Source: Leptoclinus maculatus (lineage: Eukaryota; Chordata; Actinopteri; Perciformes; Stichaeidae). From it: a DNA stretch of 64,000 bases. Positions 23,909-35,889 of this stretch are shown piece after piece. The notes under the pieces are model-generated. The model was not told the DNA's origin and did no database searches. It worked only from the letters and a program-made list of their open reading frames with translations. Both the position numbers and the translations under genes were made by a program. The stretch is taken from contig JAVDOI010000045.1 of NCBI GenBank assembly GCA_032191485.1, forward strand, positions 1,330,817 through 1,394,816, given 5' to 3'. The first letter of the stretch is position 1. Every line of letters begins with the position of its first letter.

Positions 23909-24963
23909 CAGACCATCATGCTTGCTTTGTAAAAGAAAACAACAGCCCAAACAGATTCAATTGTCCGGACAATAACTCCGCGCATGACGGTATGCTTCGT
24001 AATTAACGGACAATGCATATAGTCAAAATCAATATAATTAACACAATGACAACAACAAACTCACAAGAACCAGTCGCATATATTCATATGACAACAGAGC
24101 AACAAATCAATCCAGCAGACCTGCAGCGGAACACGCATTCTGCTACACACTCGAGGGCCATTCAGATATTAGATGTAAAAAAACGAACGCAGTGGACTTA
24201 CCGAATGCTGTTCACTTAAAGACAAACTCCATCCTCCTTTCTTTGTTGACAAAGAGTTTAATCCCACAGTTAAATCCCAACTCACAAATCTGTTTATCCT
24301 CCTTCAGCCATTGAGTGTTAAAAAAACAAAGCTAGGTAAAAAAATCTACACCAAGCAAAATGCGAAAAATTTCATAATTTCTTCCATATCTTTCAGTTTG
24401 AACTCTTACTACTCCGACTAAGCTCTGATGGCTACCTTAAGTTTCGTTTCACAATAGTCACGTGCTCGCCCACTGACCAATCACAGCGCACGCTGCACCT
24501 CACTGCAGAGCTGCACCTTAAAACTGAGCTGCGTGTTAATGCTGACGTACTTGTAGGCCAGCTAGCAGGCTCTGACATGTCAAAGAATACGCCCAACACG
24601 TCAAACTAAAGATCTGATTGGTTGAAGACTATGACAATCAACAATATCGTCCCCATTCACTTAAACTGCACATGGATTCACTTGTGAGTCTGCAGGCCTC
24701 GGGCCTCTCTTCTACCTAGAGACACAGAGGTGACATCTGATTGGATAAAAGCTCTACTTAAAACAAGCTGCACTGGAAGCAGAGCAACAGAGGAAGACAG
24801 TAGCTGTGCAATGAGAAAATAAGATAATGGGAAAAATATTTGTATAAATTATAATACATGTAGTGTATTTAAGAAAAATTATTAAATTATAAAATAGCTA
24901 TAACTTTGTGATTCTGTTTAAGCCAGCAGAGAAGGCTTTGCAGGCCTTGACGGCCCACCACTG
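23909..24963. mobile_element. DNA transposon copy 2 (ends GGCCCACCACTG)
   Basis: Partner of the copy at 8108-9161, ending CGGCCCACCACTG at 24963. It has extra sequence around 24490-24570 (two GCTGCACCT-type repeats) that copy 1 lacks, and it lacks small blocks of copy 1. In both copies a minus-strand GGTAAGT donor-like site follows the same block (near 8390 and 24200), which hints that a full-length relative has an intron there. Confidence 0.6.
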
Positions 24964-27482
24964 CTTGGAGGCTTGTATGTTAATAACATGTAAGGGATGA
25001 TAAATTAGAACCAGCTTGCCTGAGGTTTTTCTCTAGAAAGTGGAGAGTTGTTAAAGGCACATGTGGAGCAAAGATCTCTTTAATGAAGAAAGAAAAACAA
25101 GCAGAGGCAGGCAGCGGGAGAAGCATATGGGCGCTGGCTGATCACTGGAGCTCGATGTGCAGAGAAAAGCTGAAACTGGTGTGCCCAGTGTATCATCCAT
25201 CTGCTGTCAAAGTGTGTCATTGAATTACACAGCTTATTTGCTTAGTTGCAAATGATTTACTGCTGATTTCCACAGCATAATTTGAGTGTTGGGTCTATGG
25301 CTCTTGGCTGCTCTGATGAATTTGCTTCTTCTTCTCCAACACTGATGACTACGAAGACAGTTTACCACTATTAGGCACACACTTTGGCATTGGATTTCTG
25401 TTGATACATGTCCCATGAGGATTGGTGGACCTCTGTTCTGGATGGAAACAGCTTCTCAGTCAACAATTTTATTCACATGGGGTCACGTTCAGATTTCCAT
25501 TCACATAAACTCAAACGCACTCAGTCCAGACCACGGTCCCAAGAAATGGAAGATCCCACACCTCTTGAATTACATCTATTGCCAACGTTCGATGCCAGCG
25601 CAGGAGGATAAGGGTGTCATGGTTGGGATGGTGGATTTCTTTCATGCAGGTTTTTCCTAACCTTAACCTTGGTTGCCTCACCAAAACAGAGAGTCATTTC
25701 TACTGGACCATTAAGTATTCCAGTGCATAACCCCGTAAAACTTCTTGACTTTACACTTTGGTTTTTGTTCAGATATATCGTGTTAAATAGTGATCCCAAG
25801 AGGGGCTTAAGGGTAGATTTCTGTAACCTCAGGAAAAAGCTAGGTTAGCTCCCCCGCAAGGGTACATGAGAGTGGTATTGATCTTGCTCTCAGCAAGAAA
25901 GCACTTTTTTTTTAATTTTTAACTATTGCTTTAATCATATAATTGTCATAACCACAATCTTTCCCTTAGAAATCGTGCAGATATTGCAGATATTGTAGAA
26001 AGCAATAATTTCAAAAAACATAGCCATTGATTTTAGGGCACAAAAGACATTGAATATATTACAGGAGTTTGCAGAACCATTCAATATCAACATCCTTGTC
26101 GATAGGGGTACTCAGTCAGACAAAGGAATTTTATTTTCTGTCTGTATTACTGTAGGTTCACTATTGTATATTCACCATTGTTGTTTAAGGAGTGATGATC
26201 TACTCTTTTTTCTTTGGTCTCATTCGACATGATGCTTTAAGGCACCAGCGGCAACCCAAGCTTTAATATAGCCAAGCTAATCAAGAATTATGAAACAAAC
26301 CGCAAAGGAAAATGAAATACAAACAACCACATCCACCTATCATATGTCATTACCATATACACTGCAGAGTATGGATTGGATATCTAAATAATGTACGGCT
26401 GCACGATTCAATTAGGCCAGAACAGTGAGTGAGCTCATTGGATGGTTTATTTTTGACGATGTGATTGAAAGTGCTGCTTCAGCATCAGGTCCTGCTCACT
26501 TGGGTTTGCAACCACTTTTGTTTGGTCATGCCCGCTGGCTGCAGACTACATGCTCAGAACCTAGTCAGTGGACTGATTTAGAAGCTTGGGTTTGGCCTGC
26601 TCCGGATCTGGGCCTGAACCAGCACAGCTAAGATGAGCCAGATCCAACCACATACACTTAGGTTGCAGATGGTCAAGATGTCAGGCCATGAAACAGACTG
26701 AAGTCACTGGGATTGCAAGTCATTTGTGACGATTTTGCATTGCGGATAATGTGGCAGGTTTTATTTTAAAGGAGCAAATCTTTAAACGTCCTTCTAAAGC
26801 ACAAAAGGTCAAAGGTTCTCTGAGATACAAAAAAAAATGCTTCTGTAATCCCCAAGCCTCCCAGTGGGTGAGCTGGTGTATGTGTTCAACCCCCAACTCG
26901 TCAAATACTGACGCTCGGTTAGATTGGCTCAGTCATTTCCACCGTGAACATGATAGAGCGAGCCTGTTTGTTTGTGCTGCTTCCCATCAGCCTGACTGAG
27001 CTCTAATTTGCAAAGAGCTTGATTTCAGGAAGGCTCAACAGGTGGGAGGGCTTGGGAGGACATGACACGTCCAACACTGCACTCTGTCATCCATGGAAAT
27101 GGTGACCTTTAACCCTCCCCTTTCCTCTTTTTCCTTTCTCCCACTGGCCCATTTTGACCATTCAAGTGAATAAGACATTGTATGATTTGGCAGCTTCAGG
27201 CAGAAACAAGGACACAGGTTCCATCTCAGCTTTCAAACTGTAGACAGCATATCATACCACACAGAAAAGTATTGCTTTTTATCATAGAAAAAGATGCCTG
27301 CATATCTGTACTGTAAAAACTGAATACCGTGACTCTTAACTTGGACCTTTTTTCACACATAGAAACCCAGGTAATCCAATTTGACCGACTTCTTTAACCA
27401 ACCAATTTACATTGACATTCCCAGAGCCACGTTTCTAGTGTGTCTGTCAATATAAAGACAAAAAAGGGGAAACATACATATA

Positions 27483-27485
<3 letters not shown>
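24964..27485. other. Non-coding, no recognised repeat
   Basis: No exon, RNA gene or transposon end was identified. Open frames of 60-82 codons lack protein-like character. Some low-repeat blocks (25020-25130, 26220-26340) could be regulatory but show nothing specific. Confidence 0.4.

Positions 27486-27518
<33 letters not shown>
27486..27518. repeat. (TA)n microsatellite
   Basis: An uninterrupted AT dinucleotide run. Confidence 0.95.
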
Positions 27519-27521
<3 letters not shown>

Positions 27522-28258
27522 GATTTCTTGTTGAGCACGAAAACTGACGGCAATGAAATATTTTTGAAAGCTTTATTTATTCAGGAAGTGTTGAGATGAT
27601 GGTCTCTCTTGGGAGTATGGATTGGAGTAGGATGATCCAATTTTTTTGTGTGTGTACCTATTTGCTATTACCAACTCTCAAAACTCTGCCTATACCATGG
27701 AGTAGAAGTAACTTTGTCAGTCACAAACGTGGAGCAAGGGCCTGTATAGGCGTCTTGGGAATGCGAGAGCAGCTCTGGAGATGAAGCCAGAAAGTGTTAA
27801 TCAGCGGAGCAGCCGCACCCCTGCACCTCTGCCCACTGCACCAGCTGCCTGCTGACTGAGCCAGGGGGGGCTGGGAGGGCAAGTCCTTGACAGTGGGACA
27901 TAAATGAAACCAGGCAAAGCCCCTCTTCTCCTCTGACTCGTCGAATATGCTGCTCAGTAGTCCAGCAGAGATGACACGGATACCTCCGTCAGATCTATTC
28001 TGCTATTCCCCCCTTTCTTCTGAACAGGCTCAGCTATGGTGGAGGATGTGTAATGCTAGCTACCAAATGTCACTTGCGATATTAAAATAACTAAATAAAT
28101 AAAATGTCCCTTTATATTCCCAGAGAGAGGACAGTTGCCAGATAACGTACACTTGGTTGTAACATCATAAATTAACCAATAAGTAAAACCCAGAGGCCCT
28201 GGTGTCAGATCCTTGGCCAGCAGGATATTTATAGATGTCTGGCAGGACAGTTTGACTC

Positions 28259-29290
28259 TAATGCTGCGTTCACACCAAACGCGTCGACGCGTCGAGATTA
28301 CATACAAAGTCTATGCACAGACGCGATGAGACTGGAGCGACGCGAATCTGCGTTTGTGCGGCGCGATGGACGCGAATTTGCGGCGCGATGGTTGCGAAAT
28401 CGCGTCAAACGCCAAAACGCCAAAACGCTGAAGTTGAAATATTTGAACTTCTGCGACAAAATCGCGTGACACTGTGGCGCGATAGCCTATCAGCGTTGAG
28501 ATGTTTCCCCTGTCATCACTGACTTCCTGCCGTTGCTGAATCAGGAAATAAATACCGGAGCCGTCTGTGTTCACCCGGAGCTCTACGATACCTCATATCA
28601 GTAGAGACCGGACCAAACTATGTGTATAAATGTGTGTGTGTGTAAACCAGATGGTACAAACAATGAAAAAGACGCTGCCGTATTTACGTCTAGATGACGT
28701 TATTGTGAGTGTTGATGGAGCTGCTACCATGTTAGCATAGCCTAGCACCGATCCATCCGAGCTCCATTGAGAAAACAAGTATTTTAAAAGTTATTTGCTT
28801 GTCGTCTTGCGGAGAGAACTAACAAAACATGAATTCAGACAAATCGGCATCATTAGGTAGTTATTTCGGAGTCCCTTTTTGTCGGTTTATTGCAGTTAAA
28901 TCACAGCCAAATCCAAGCCAAGTTTATTTGGGGCTCATACAGCCGTAGTAAACAGCGGACGTGTGGCTCGCTAGACACAGTGAATACATCTCGATACAAT
29001 CCACGGAGCTCCTCTGGACAATGTTATTAACCCAGACATGACGGCGTTTAGTTTCCCGTGATATCTGGGACTTCCACAACAAGTACTAAGCAGAAATAGA
29101 GGTTATTTTTTCCATGGTTAATGGCGGACAGTTTAGGGATTTCAGAGCGATAAGCCCCGCCCCCTCTCCAGCGCGTCCAGCGCGATTCTCGCGAATGAAC
29201 ACAAATGGTCCCCAGTGAGACCGGCGTCGCGATGGACGCGAATTTGCGGCGCGATGAATTCTCGACGCGTTTGGTGTGAACGCGGCATAA
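28259..29290. mobile_element. PIF/Harbinger-type non-autonomous element with TAA duplication
   Basis: The element is 28262-29287 (1026 bp). The left end TGCTGCGTTCACACCAAACG and the inverted right end TGCCGCGTTCACACCAAACG differ at one base, and the inverted match continues to CGTCGA. Both sides are flanked by TAA (28259-28261, 29288-29290), the 3-bp TWA target expected for PIF/Harbinger. A CpG-rich motif GCGATGGACGCGAATTTGCG lies in the same orientation near both ends (about 28365 and 29231). No intact transposase or Myb-like frame is present; minus-strand frames here only translate the terminal repeats. Confidence 0.85.
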
Positions 29291-29451
29291 CATCGAGACC
29301 TCTGGGTGCACGTTGTTTCAGTTCCTGAGCTTTCTGATTTGGAGACTGATCCAGGATTTGGATATTTAGTGCGGCATTGATTTTTCTCATTCACTCACTT
29401 GTTCACAAATTACCGATCACTCTATTTGAACATCCGTAAATATTACAGGGA

Positions 29452-29874
29452 ATGTCGGTATCAGTTCCTAATATTGATATCAATGGTATCCGAAGCTTGT
29501 CTGAAAGCTGTGCACAAGTAGCAGCTGCGAGGCCTGTGTCTGACCACCCTGATGGTGAATCAGACGAAGAGGAGAGGTCATCACCTGGAACTGGAGAAAA
29601 AGGGGAACCATACCAGCTTGAGGGTCTGGGGGTGTTTTCAAGCATGACAATCGATGTTCCACCCCAGCTATCAGTCAGGACCTACAGTATGAGTTCGTTC
29701 AGGAAGCTGTCTGCTCGTGTTGCCCTGTGCCCGTCGCTGGAGTGTCCTTCTGGAGAAGAAAAGAGGAAGTGCTTTGATGCTCCTGTGGGTGCTTTCCACC
29801 TCACCCCACCTAACCCCCCCCACCCCCCCGCCCCCCCCCCCCCACCCCTATCTGCTGACAAGGCTCATGTGTAA
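29452..29874 (+). CDS. Unrecognised open frame, weak candidate exon
   Basis: A 140-codon frame lies just right of the Harbinger-type element and follows an acceptor-like TATTACAG at 29442-29449. Its start is peptide-like, with an acidic stretch (DGESDEEERSS at about residues 34-44) and mixed codon use. It ends in a proline run coded by a C-tract at 29815-29847, then a stop. I recognise no family and see no donor or partner exon. It could be a lineage-specific exon, a transposon remnant or chance. The minus-strand frames here are shadows. Confidence 0.2.
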   Translation: MSVSVPNIDINGIRSLSESCAQVAAARPVSDHPDGESDEEERSSPGTGEKGEPYQLEGLGVFSSMTIDVPPQLSVRTYSMSSFRKLSARVALCPSLECPSGEEKRKCFDAPVGAFHLTPPNPPHPPAPPPPPLSADKAHV

Positions 29875-31660
29875 CGGCCGACTTGTCACAACGGATCATC
29901 ACTGCGGTTTTAAGTGCAGCGATGGTCACACATCAACATTTGTCTGTAACAGTATAATTCAGATTCTATAATAATAGAAGTTCTGAAACATGAAATCTAT
30001 CAAATAAGCTTTTGCAGGGAGGAAACAGAGTAAAGTTTATTTGCAGAATAGTAATGTTTTACACATTCTGACTCATAGTGAGTAATATCAACTTCATACA
30101 GTCAGTTGATAAAACTATGCAGTCAGGTCCTCCCTTCATGAAGGTTCTCGTGTTCAGTTGTTGTTGAAACTGATTAAGAGAGGTGTTGATTGATCGGACA
30201 TGTTGGAGGATGTAGTATGTGATGATGTTTAATTGTATTGCATTATAACCACAATAAGCTTCATGAATGGAGACTTGACTGCAGGCTGTTGTATTAAGAC
30301 TGCATCAGTTTAATCTTTGTGTACCTAAAGAAAACTATATCAATTCATGTTGGTGTCTCTTCATACTTTATTCATCATCCATCTGTCTTTATTTAGTAGT
30401 GTAGCTGGGATTGTAGTTCTTCAGGTTTTTGGGAAATTCCCAGAATCTCAACCACCACCATGTGTTGATCACCCACAACTGTTTTGTAGTGATGGCTTTG
30501 ACTGTCATGGTGCCGGTCCAGGAGGCAACACTTGGTCTTGCAGCTAGATGTGCATCAGGCATCTGAGCCTAGAACACCTGCATCAATGGATATGAAGAGG
30601 GTCAGGCCCCTTATGGGCCACTTCCAATGGCATACGACCAGGCGGTAATCCAAACTATTGTTGAAGAATATGTACCCTAAAAGTTACGTTGATGTTGTCT
30701 TTGTGAATTCAATATTAAGTATCTGCCTTTTCTGAGTGATGAGCTGTGTGTTGAGATGAGAACCGTGTCTAGAGGTGTGAGGAGAGTCCAGCCTAGTACG
30801 GGTCACACCTCAACTATCGCTCAGAGCCTCACTGGAACTCAACTCGATCTACTTCTCCCTCCAGATCTTTTACAGATGTCGTTATAGTAGCAACTTAAGT
30901 AACACTGAATTGTAAATTGTATTATCCAGGTATATGTGATTTGCAGAAATGGCGACTCGGGTTGTTTAAAAAGGACTAAGGTTCATCTTTGAGGCAGGGT
31001 GGGTCCACTCAACCACATGGCCTCTCTGCCTCCAGCTGGTGCTTAACCATCCACCCTTACAGTGGTGAGGCTCCGCTGCCAGGAGGCCATGTTGAAAAAA
31101 GAAACTGGTTGCGGAATCACTTTTACCAAAAATACTTCTCACCGAGAGTGGGTCTGACTTTGGCCTCACAGCCTTTGTCTCCACAAATGCTCTTGAGTCT
31201 AGCTGATGACAAAAGCTGAAGGTAAAATATCTAGAAGATTCATTCAGAGCTACTTAAAGGGAATGAAGCTCAACCCTTACCTAGTTAACAGATAACATCT
31301 AGTTCATAAACATCCCCCCATTAGCTCAGCATACTCTCTCAACCCTACCAGTAAATACCTTCGCCATTAAAACGCAAACTGTTCTAAATGCTGGCCTGCA
31401 GCTGACTGTCAGCTGAGAAAACATGAAAGCCCTTCTTGTAATCGCTGCAATTAGTCGCTCCCAGAAACAGTTTAGCCCGGCAGGGATCAGTGAAATACCA
31501 GCCTAATGCTCCCTACTCTGTCTCTGCCTCACTTTCACCATCTACATCACGTCACAGCCCACACTTCCTCCTTCACTGCCTTTTATAACTACACGGAGCT
31601 TTTGTTTTTACCCTTTTGGTAATTCTTCATGACTTATTGTCACTTTTGACACTGTATTTG
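29875..31660. other. Non-coding, unclassified
   Basis: No exon or transposon end is recognised. A 66-codon frame at 30347-30547 has no protein-like features. Confidence 0.4.
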
Positions 31661-32406
31661 GTGTCTTTATAGGGTGTGTGAAGGGCTGGTCTGTGTGCAC
31701 AGGTCGTGCAGACCATCCTGGTTGCTAGAGCAGGATCCACCATCGCATCAAGTGGAGAGAGGGTTCCGACGCTTTGGCAAGGACAGGATGCTCGATACAG
31801 TTGGGTCTATTCTCTCCTTGTTGCAGTGTTTGCTGGATAGAGGGCTGTCTCATGCCAATGTTAAAGTGTATGCAGCAGCCGATTCATCATCAGGAGGCAG
31901 TGCACAGTGATGCGTGGCCCCTCCCATTGGTGCTCTTGGCCTTGGTGTGTGATGCTCACTGAAGGCATTGTCATTTACCGGGGGGCGGGGAGGCAAAGTT
32001 ACATCTGTTTTGCACAGTTTGATCGTTGTTGATATGTTGAACGCGCGGCCCCCATCAGACACACTGAATAGGTGTTTGTGTGGTGTCGCTGGTAAAGCTG
32101 ACATTGTGAGTGCAACTTCCAAAACTGTTTACAGCTCGTCTTTTTGAACTCTGCAGGGTTAAGCCATGGCTCTACCCAGTTCAGAGTCTTGTAACTCTAG
32201 TTCTATTAGTACAGGCGGAGCCCTCCACCTACGTCACTCGTTGAAGAGGATGTTGTATAGCTTGGCAGCGGGGTGCACAACCGGATTGGCCAGCTACACT
32301 TACGCACATTTTCAGAAGGGTGCTCATGATTTGAGGAGAGTACTACCCATAGAGTCCAGTAGAGGGCTCCGCCTGTGCTTATGGAACTACGTTACAATAA
32401 CGTAAC
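31661..32406 (+). mobile_element. 3' end of a DIRS-like retroelement (tyrosine-recombinase type)
   Basis: The plus frame 31674-31910 encodes SILSLLQCLLDRGLSHANVK followed by VYAAA, matching the N-terminal SAM-like part of the tyrosine recombinase of fish DIRS elements (S-x-L-x-x-L-Q..L-x-x-G-x-S..T-L-K-V-Y-x-A-A). About 290 bases on, 32199-32231 and 32358-32389 are inverted copies of one about 30-base sequence (core GAGGGCTCCGCCTGT), and the element ends ACGTTACAATAACGTAACC. Inverted terminal and internal complementary repeats are the hallmark of DIRS elements, which lack LTRs. Only the terminal about 0.75 kb remains and the recombinase catalytic residues are lost. Confidence 0.65.
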
Positions 32407-32407
32407 C

Positions 32408-32480
32408 CAGTGGCGGCTGGTGGAACATGTTCTAGGTAGGGCTGTGCCACATCCAATCAATTTCAGCAAACATCTCAGAA
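32408..32480 (+). repeat. DNA-transposon terminus-like sequence
   Basis: CAGTGGCGGCTGGTGGAAC directly abuts the DIRS-like end and resembles the terminal repeat of common fish DNA transposons beginning CAGTGGCGGCTGG. No partner end was seen in the window. Confidence 0.35.
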
Positions 32481-32923
32481 TGATTTAATACAAAAACACG
32501 AAGGTATCAAAAACGCATTACTAAACATTTATTCCAACACGAAAAAAAGCAGTAAATAACACTTTGACAAACACGTCAGGACATCTTGTTAACGTCACCC
32601 TCACAGGGAATTCAGTATAATATATTAATATATTTGTCATATAATAGGACAACTATGTAGAAGAACAGATGTTCACTTTGCCTAGTATGTATATTTACAG
32701 AGTTCAGTATTCTGTTTGCTGTGTCAAATCATTCCATCTCTTTCTTTGTTGGTTAGTATTTTTGAGCTCCTAAAAAGGTTATCATGTCATTAGCTGCATA
32801 TCAAACATAGTGTTAAACACTGTGATGTTCATATTTTTTTATTTCGTTTTTATATGTTTGAAAACATAAAATATTGCCCTTCTTTTAATGCGGTGAAGTG
32901 TTATTAATGACTCATGTTGAGGC

Positions 32924-33419
32924 AACCATGCCCCATCCCAACCATGCCCCATCCCAACCATGCCCCATCCCAACCATGCCCCATCCCAACCATGCCCCAT
33001 CCCAACCATGCCCCATCCCAACCATGTCCCATCCCAACCATGCCCCATCCCAACCATGCCCCATCCCAACCATGTCCCATCCCAACCATGCCCCATCCCA
33101 ACCATGCCCCATCCCAACCATGTCCCATCCCAACCATGCCCCATCCCAACCATGCCCCATCCCAACCATGCCCCATCCCAACCATGCCCCATCCCAACCA
33201 TGCACCATCCCAACCATGCCCCATCCCAACCATGCCCCATCCCAACCATGCCCCATCCCAACCATGCCCCATCCCAACCATGCACCATCCCAACCATGCC
33301 CCATCCCAACCATGTCCCATCCCAACCATGTCCCATCCCAACCATGCACCATCCCAACCATGCCCCATCCCAACCATGTCCCATCCCAACCATGCACCAT
33401 CCCAACCATGCCCCATCCC
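32924..33419. repeat. 16-bp minisatellite, 31 copies
   Basis: Thirty-one head-to-tail copies of AACCATGCCCCATCCC, with variation confined to two bases after ATG (GCCCC, GTCCC or GCACC). The period never slips. All long open frames overlapping this block (170-215 codons, both strands, all frames) exist only because the unit contains no stop codon in any frame. They are not evidence of genes: no conserved start, domain or splice site accompanies them. Confidence 0.97.
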
Positions 33420-35889
33420 CAAGGCCCCCCAGGCTGCATCAGCCCTCTATCAGTCATTATATACAGGCCTTCAGTCGGATACCTGCTTCTGGCAGACAGG
33501 ATTGTGTTGTCAATAGCCAAAGGTTCTATGTAGTTAAATATATTGGGAAGATCTCGTGTTCTTTGTGTGTCACCGAGCTTCTGTCAGCCCGAGTAAAGGA
33601 CATTTAACTCAACTGATTTGTTGAATGCAGATATCTGTATGTCTATCGGTGTTAATGTGAAAGTCATTCTAAACATTTGAACTCAATAGCTTTACAATCA
33701 CATGAGCAATTAGGATCATCATGCAGAGGATAGTGAGAATTTGGCAGCTTAAGTTGACTCTAAAGTCTTGGAAACACAAGGTTTTCTGATCATTTGCACA
33801 CAAGAGCACAATCATGTCCACTATTCTATGTCTACTGACAGTCCAATGAATGCTTTCACAAACATTTCACTTCCAGGCTCTAGTATTGAGATGAGGAGTG
33901 AAATAGATGCTTGTCCCAAGACCAGCACAGCTGTATCTGTGTGTTAATAAAGCTGGTCTGGGAACAGTTGCTCTATGAAGTCCCAGTGCCACCAGCGACC
34001 CCCAATTAAAGGCTTTGCTGGTGTTTCTTTGGCATAAATCACAAGTTTAACCCCAGGGAGCTTTGGGTCCTGCCCTCCTCAGCTGTCTGTGTTTATATTT
34101 AGTGCTGCAGGCAGAAAGATGGAGCTGTGGTGTAGGTTTACTGTGAAACCCAACCTGCTGGACTGTTTTATCGTTTGGGCCACATTTCCGTCTCAGCGGT
34201 CCCTGTGTAGGTATGTACTGTATCAGAGACTGCCTCCCTCTGTGTTCCTGGCATGAGAGCCAACACACGGCTTTTGTAGAGTATAAACCCATAATTGGCC
34301 GTAGCATTCCTTAATCTCCCTCTGTCAGCTCATCGTTATGGTCGCTGCACACACATGCCGCTGGTGCCTACACCTGGTTTCTGTATGTTTAAATACTGAC
34401 TCCTCATCACGATCACCAAACACATCTGACATCATGTTGTTTCCTCCTGTCGGACTGAAACCAAAGCAGTGATGCCGTCTGATGTTACAATCTTTACGAT
34501 TCAACTCCTGATGAGTGGGATCACTGGGATGACCCACCATGCCCCGCTATTATTAATATATGTTAATAATCCCATTGGTATTAATAAGTGATATTAATCA
34601 TTTCATTTTTATACTTGTTAATAACCAAATCCGCTCCTGTCAGATCCGAACAACAAGCCTAATGAATAATTTGTTATTTTAAACATTTTGGCTCAAAGGA
34701 CATCCTCGCTCAGCTTTTCAGCACCATCTTTACATGCAGGAGTCTGTGGCTCTAAAGAGCGGTGCGACCCTTAACTACAAGGTACACTGCAATCCAGTAG
34801 GATCATGTGATCATGTGATCCACAGTGTAAAAGAGCTCAAGTCCTGAAGAGCAGACACAGGTCTCACATGACCTCAGTTCCATTCTTAGGTCACATAATG
34901 CCAATTATTGGCTATCAGATAAGTCTCTTATAGAATCAATGTATTATTGTCATTCATCATGAAACTTAACTTCTGAAAGCTTCTGAAAATATACCAAGAC
35001 CCCAAATATATTTGGTATCATCTAAAAACATGTCTTGCAATGTATTTATCCATCAATACACATTTGGACAACAGCTGGAGTTTGTGGGTGGATGTTTTGT
35101 ATATTTTAGAATTGAAAGAGTTTGCAGTCAACAACAGGCGGCATCATGGACCTCAACTCAGCTTCTTCTCTGCACATGTGTTGGTGGGAGGCTGGGAGGG
35201 TAGGAAGCACAGACCAGGAAGTCTGTAACACTGTCTGTAATATCCCCTCCAGCTAGGACAACCTTGTTTCTCCCTTGAACCTTATTCTTTAACTTATCAG
35301 GGCATCTTTTGCTTTCCTTCCAAGAACTTGTTGTAAATGTAACGATATCAGGAACAAGGACATTTGGACAAAGACACTGCAAGAGAAATGACATCCAAAA
35401 TGATCCAAAATAAACGCTTCAGGTTCACGAAAGAGAACAAACAGGGAGCAGCGGATATGACGGACACGACTGGATAACTCAATCACAGAACGTCTCCAGC
35501 CACACTTCTCTTCCCACAAACTGATGAAAATGACTCAAATATTTAGTTGCTTAATCCAATTTGTCTCCTCAACAAGGGAACTCAAGACTGTTGAGTTGAA
35601 AATGATCATCCATCAGGCTGAAGTTAAAGCTAGCCGTGTGATGTATGCTGTGAACCTGCAGATAGAACCACTTGGTACAAACCAGCTTGTGGCGAGTCAC
35701 AGACTCACTCATGCCGGTGTGGCATGTAAAACAACAACAGCGGCGCCATGTGTGTGTGTGTGTCACCCCGCCATGCAGTAAATCACAAAGACAATAGAAT
35801 CGGCCTCAACAGAGGTTGATTCAAGCCTGTGACTAACTACGCTGCACCTCAGTGACGGAGCAACACACTGTTAGGCCCCACCAGGCGGC
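33420..35889. other. Non-coding, unclassified
   Basis: No exon or transposon was recognised. A GATCATGTGATCATGTGATC short tandem lies at 34801-34820. The open frames are short and random-looking. Confidence 0.4.

Noticed and set aside
29048..29394. Minus-strand frames of 82-102 codons
   Set aside because: They translate the Harbinger terminal and subterminal repeats; no Harbinger nuclease or Myb motifs are present.
32839..33607. Seven overlapping reading frames of 172-215 codons on both strands
   Set aside because: They are by-products of a stop-free 16-bp tandem repeat; the translations are pure 16-residue periods with no domain, conserved start or splicing evidence.
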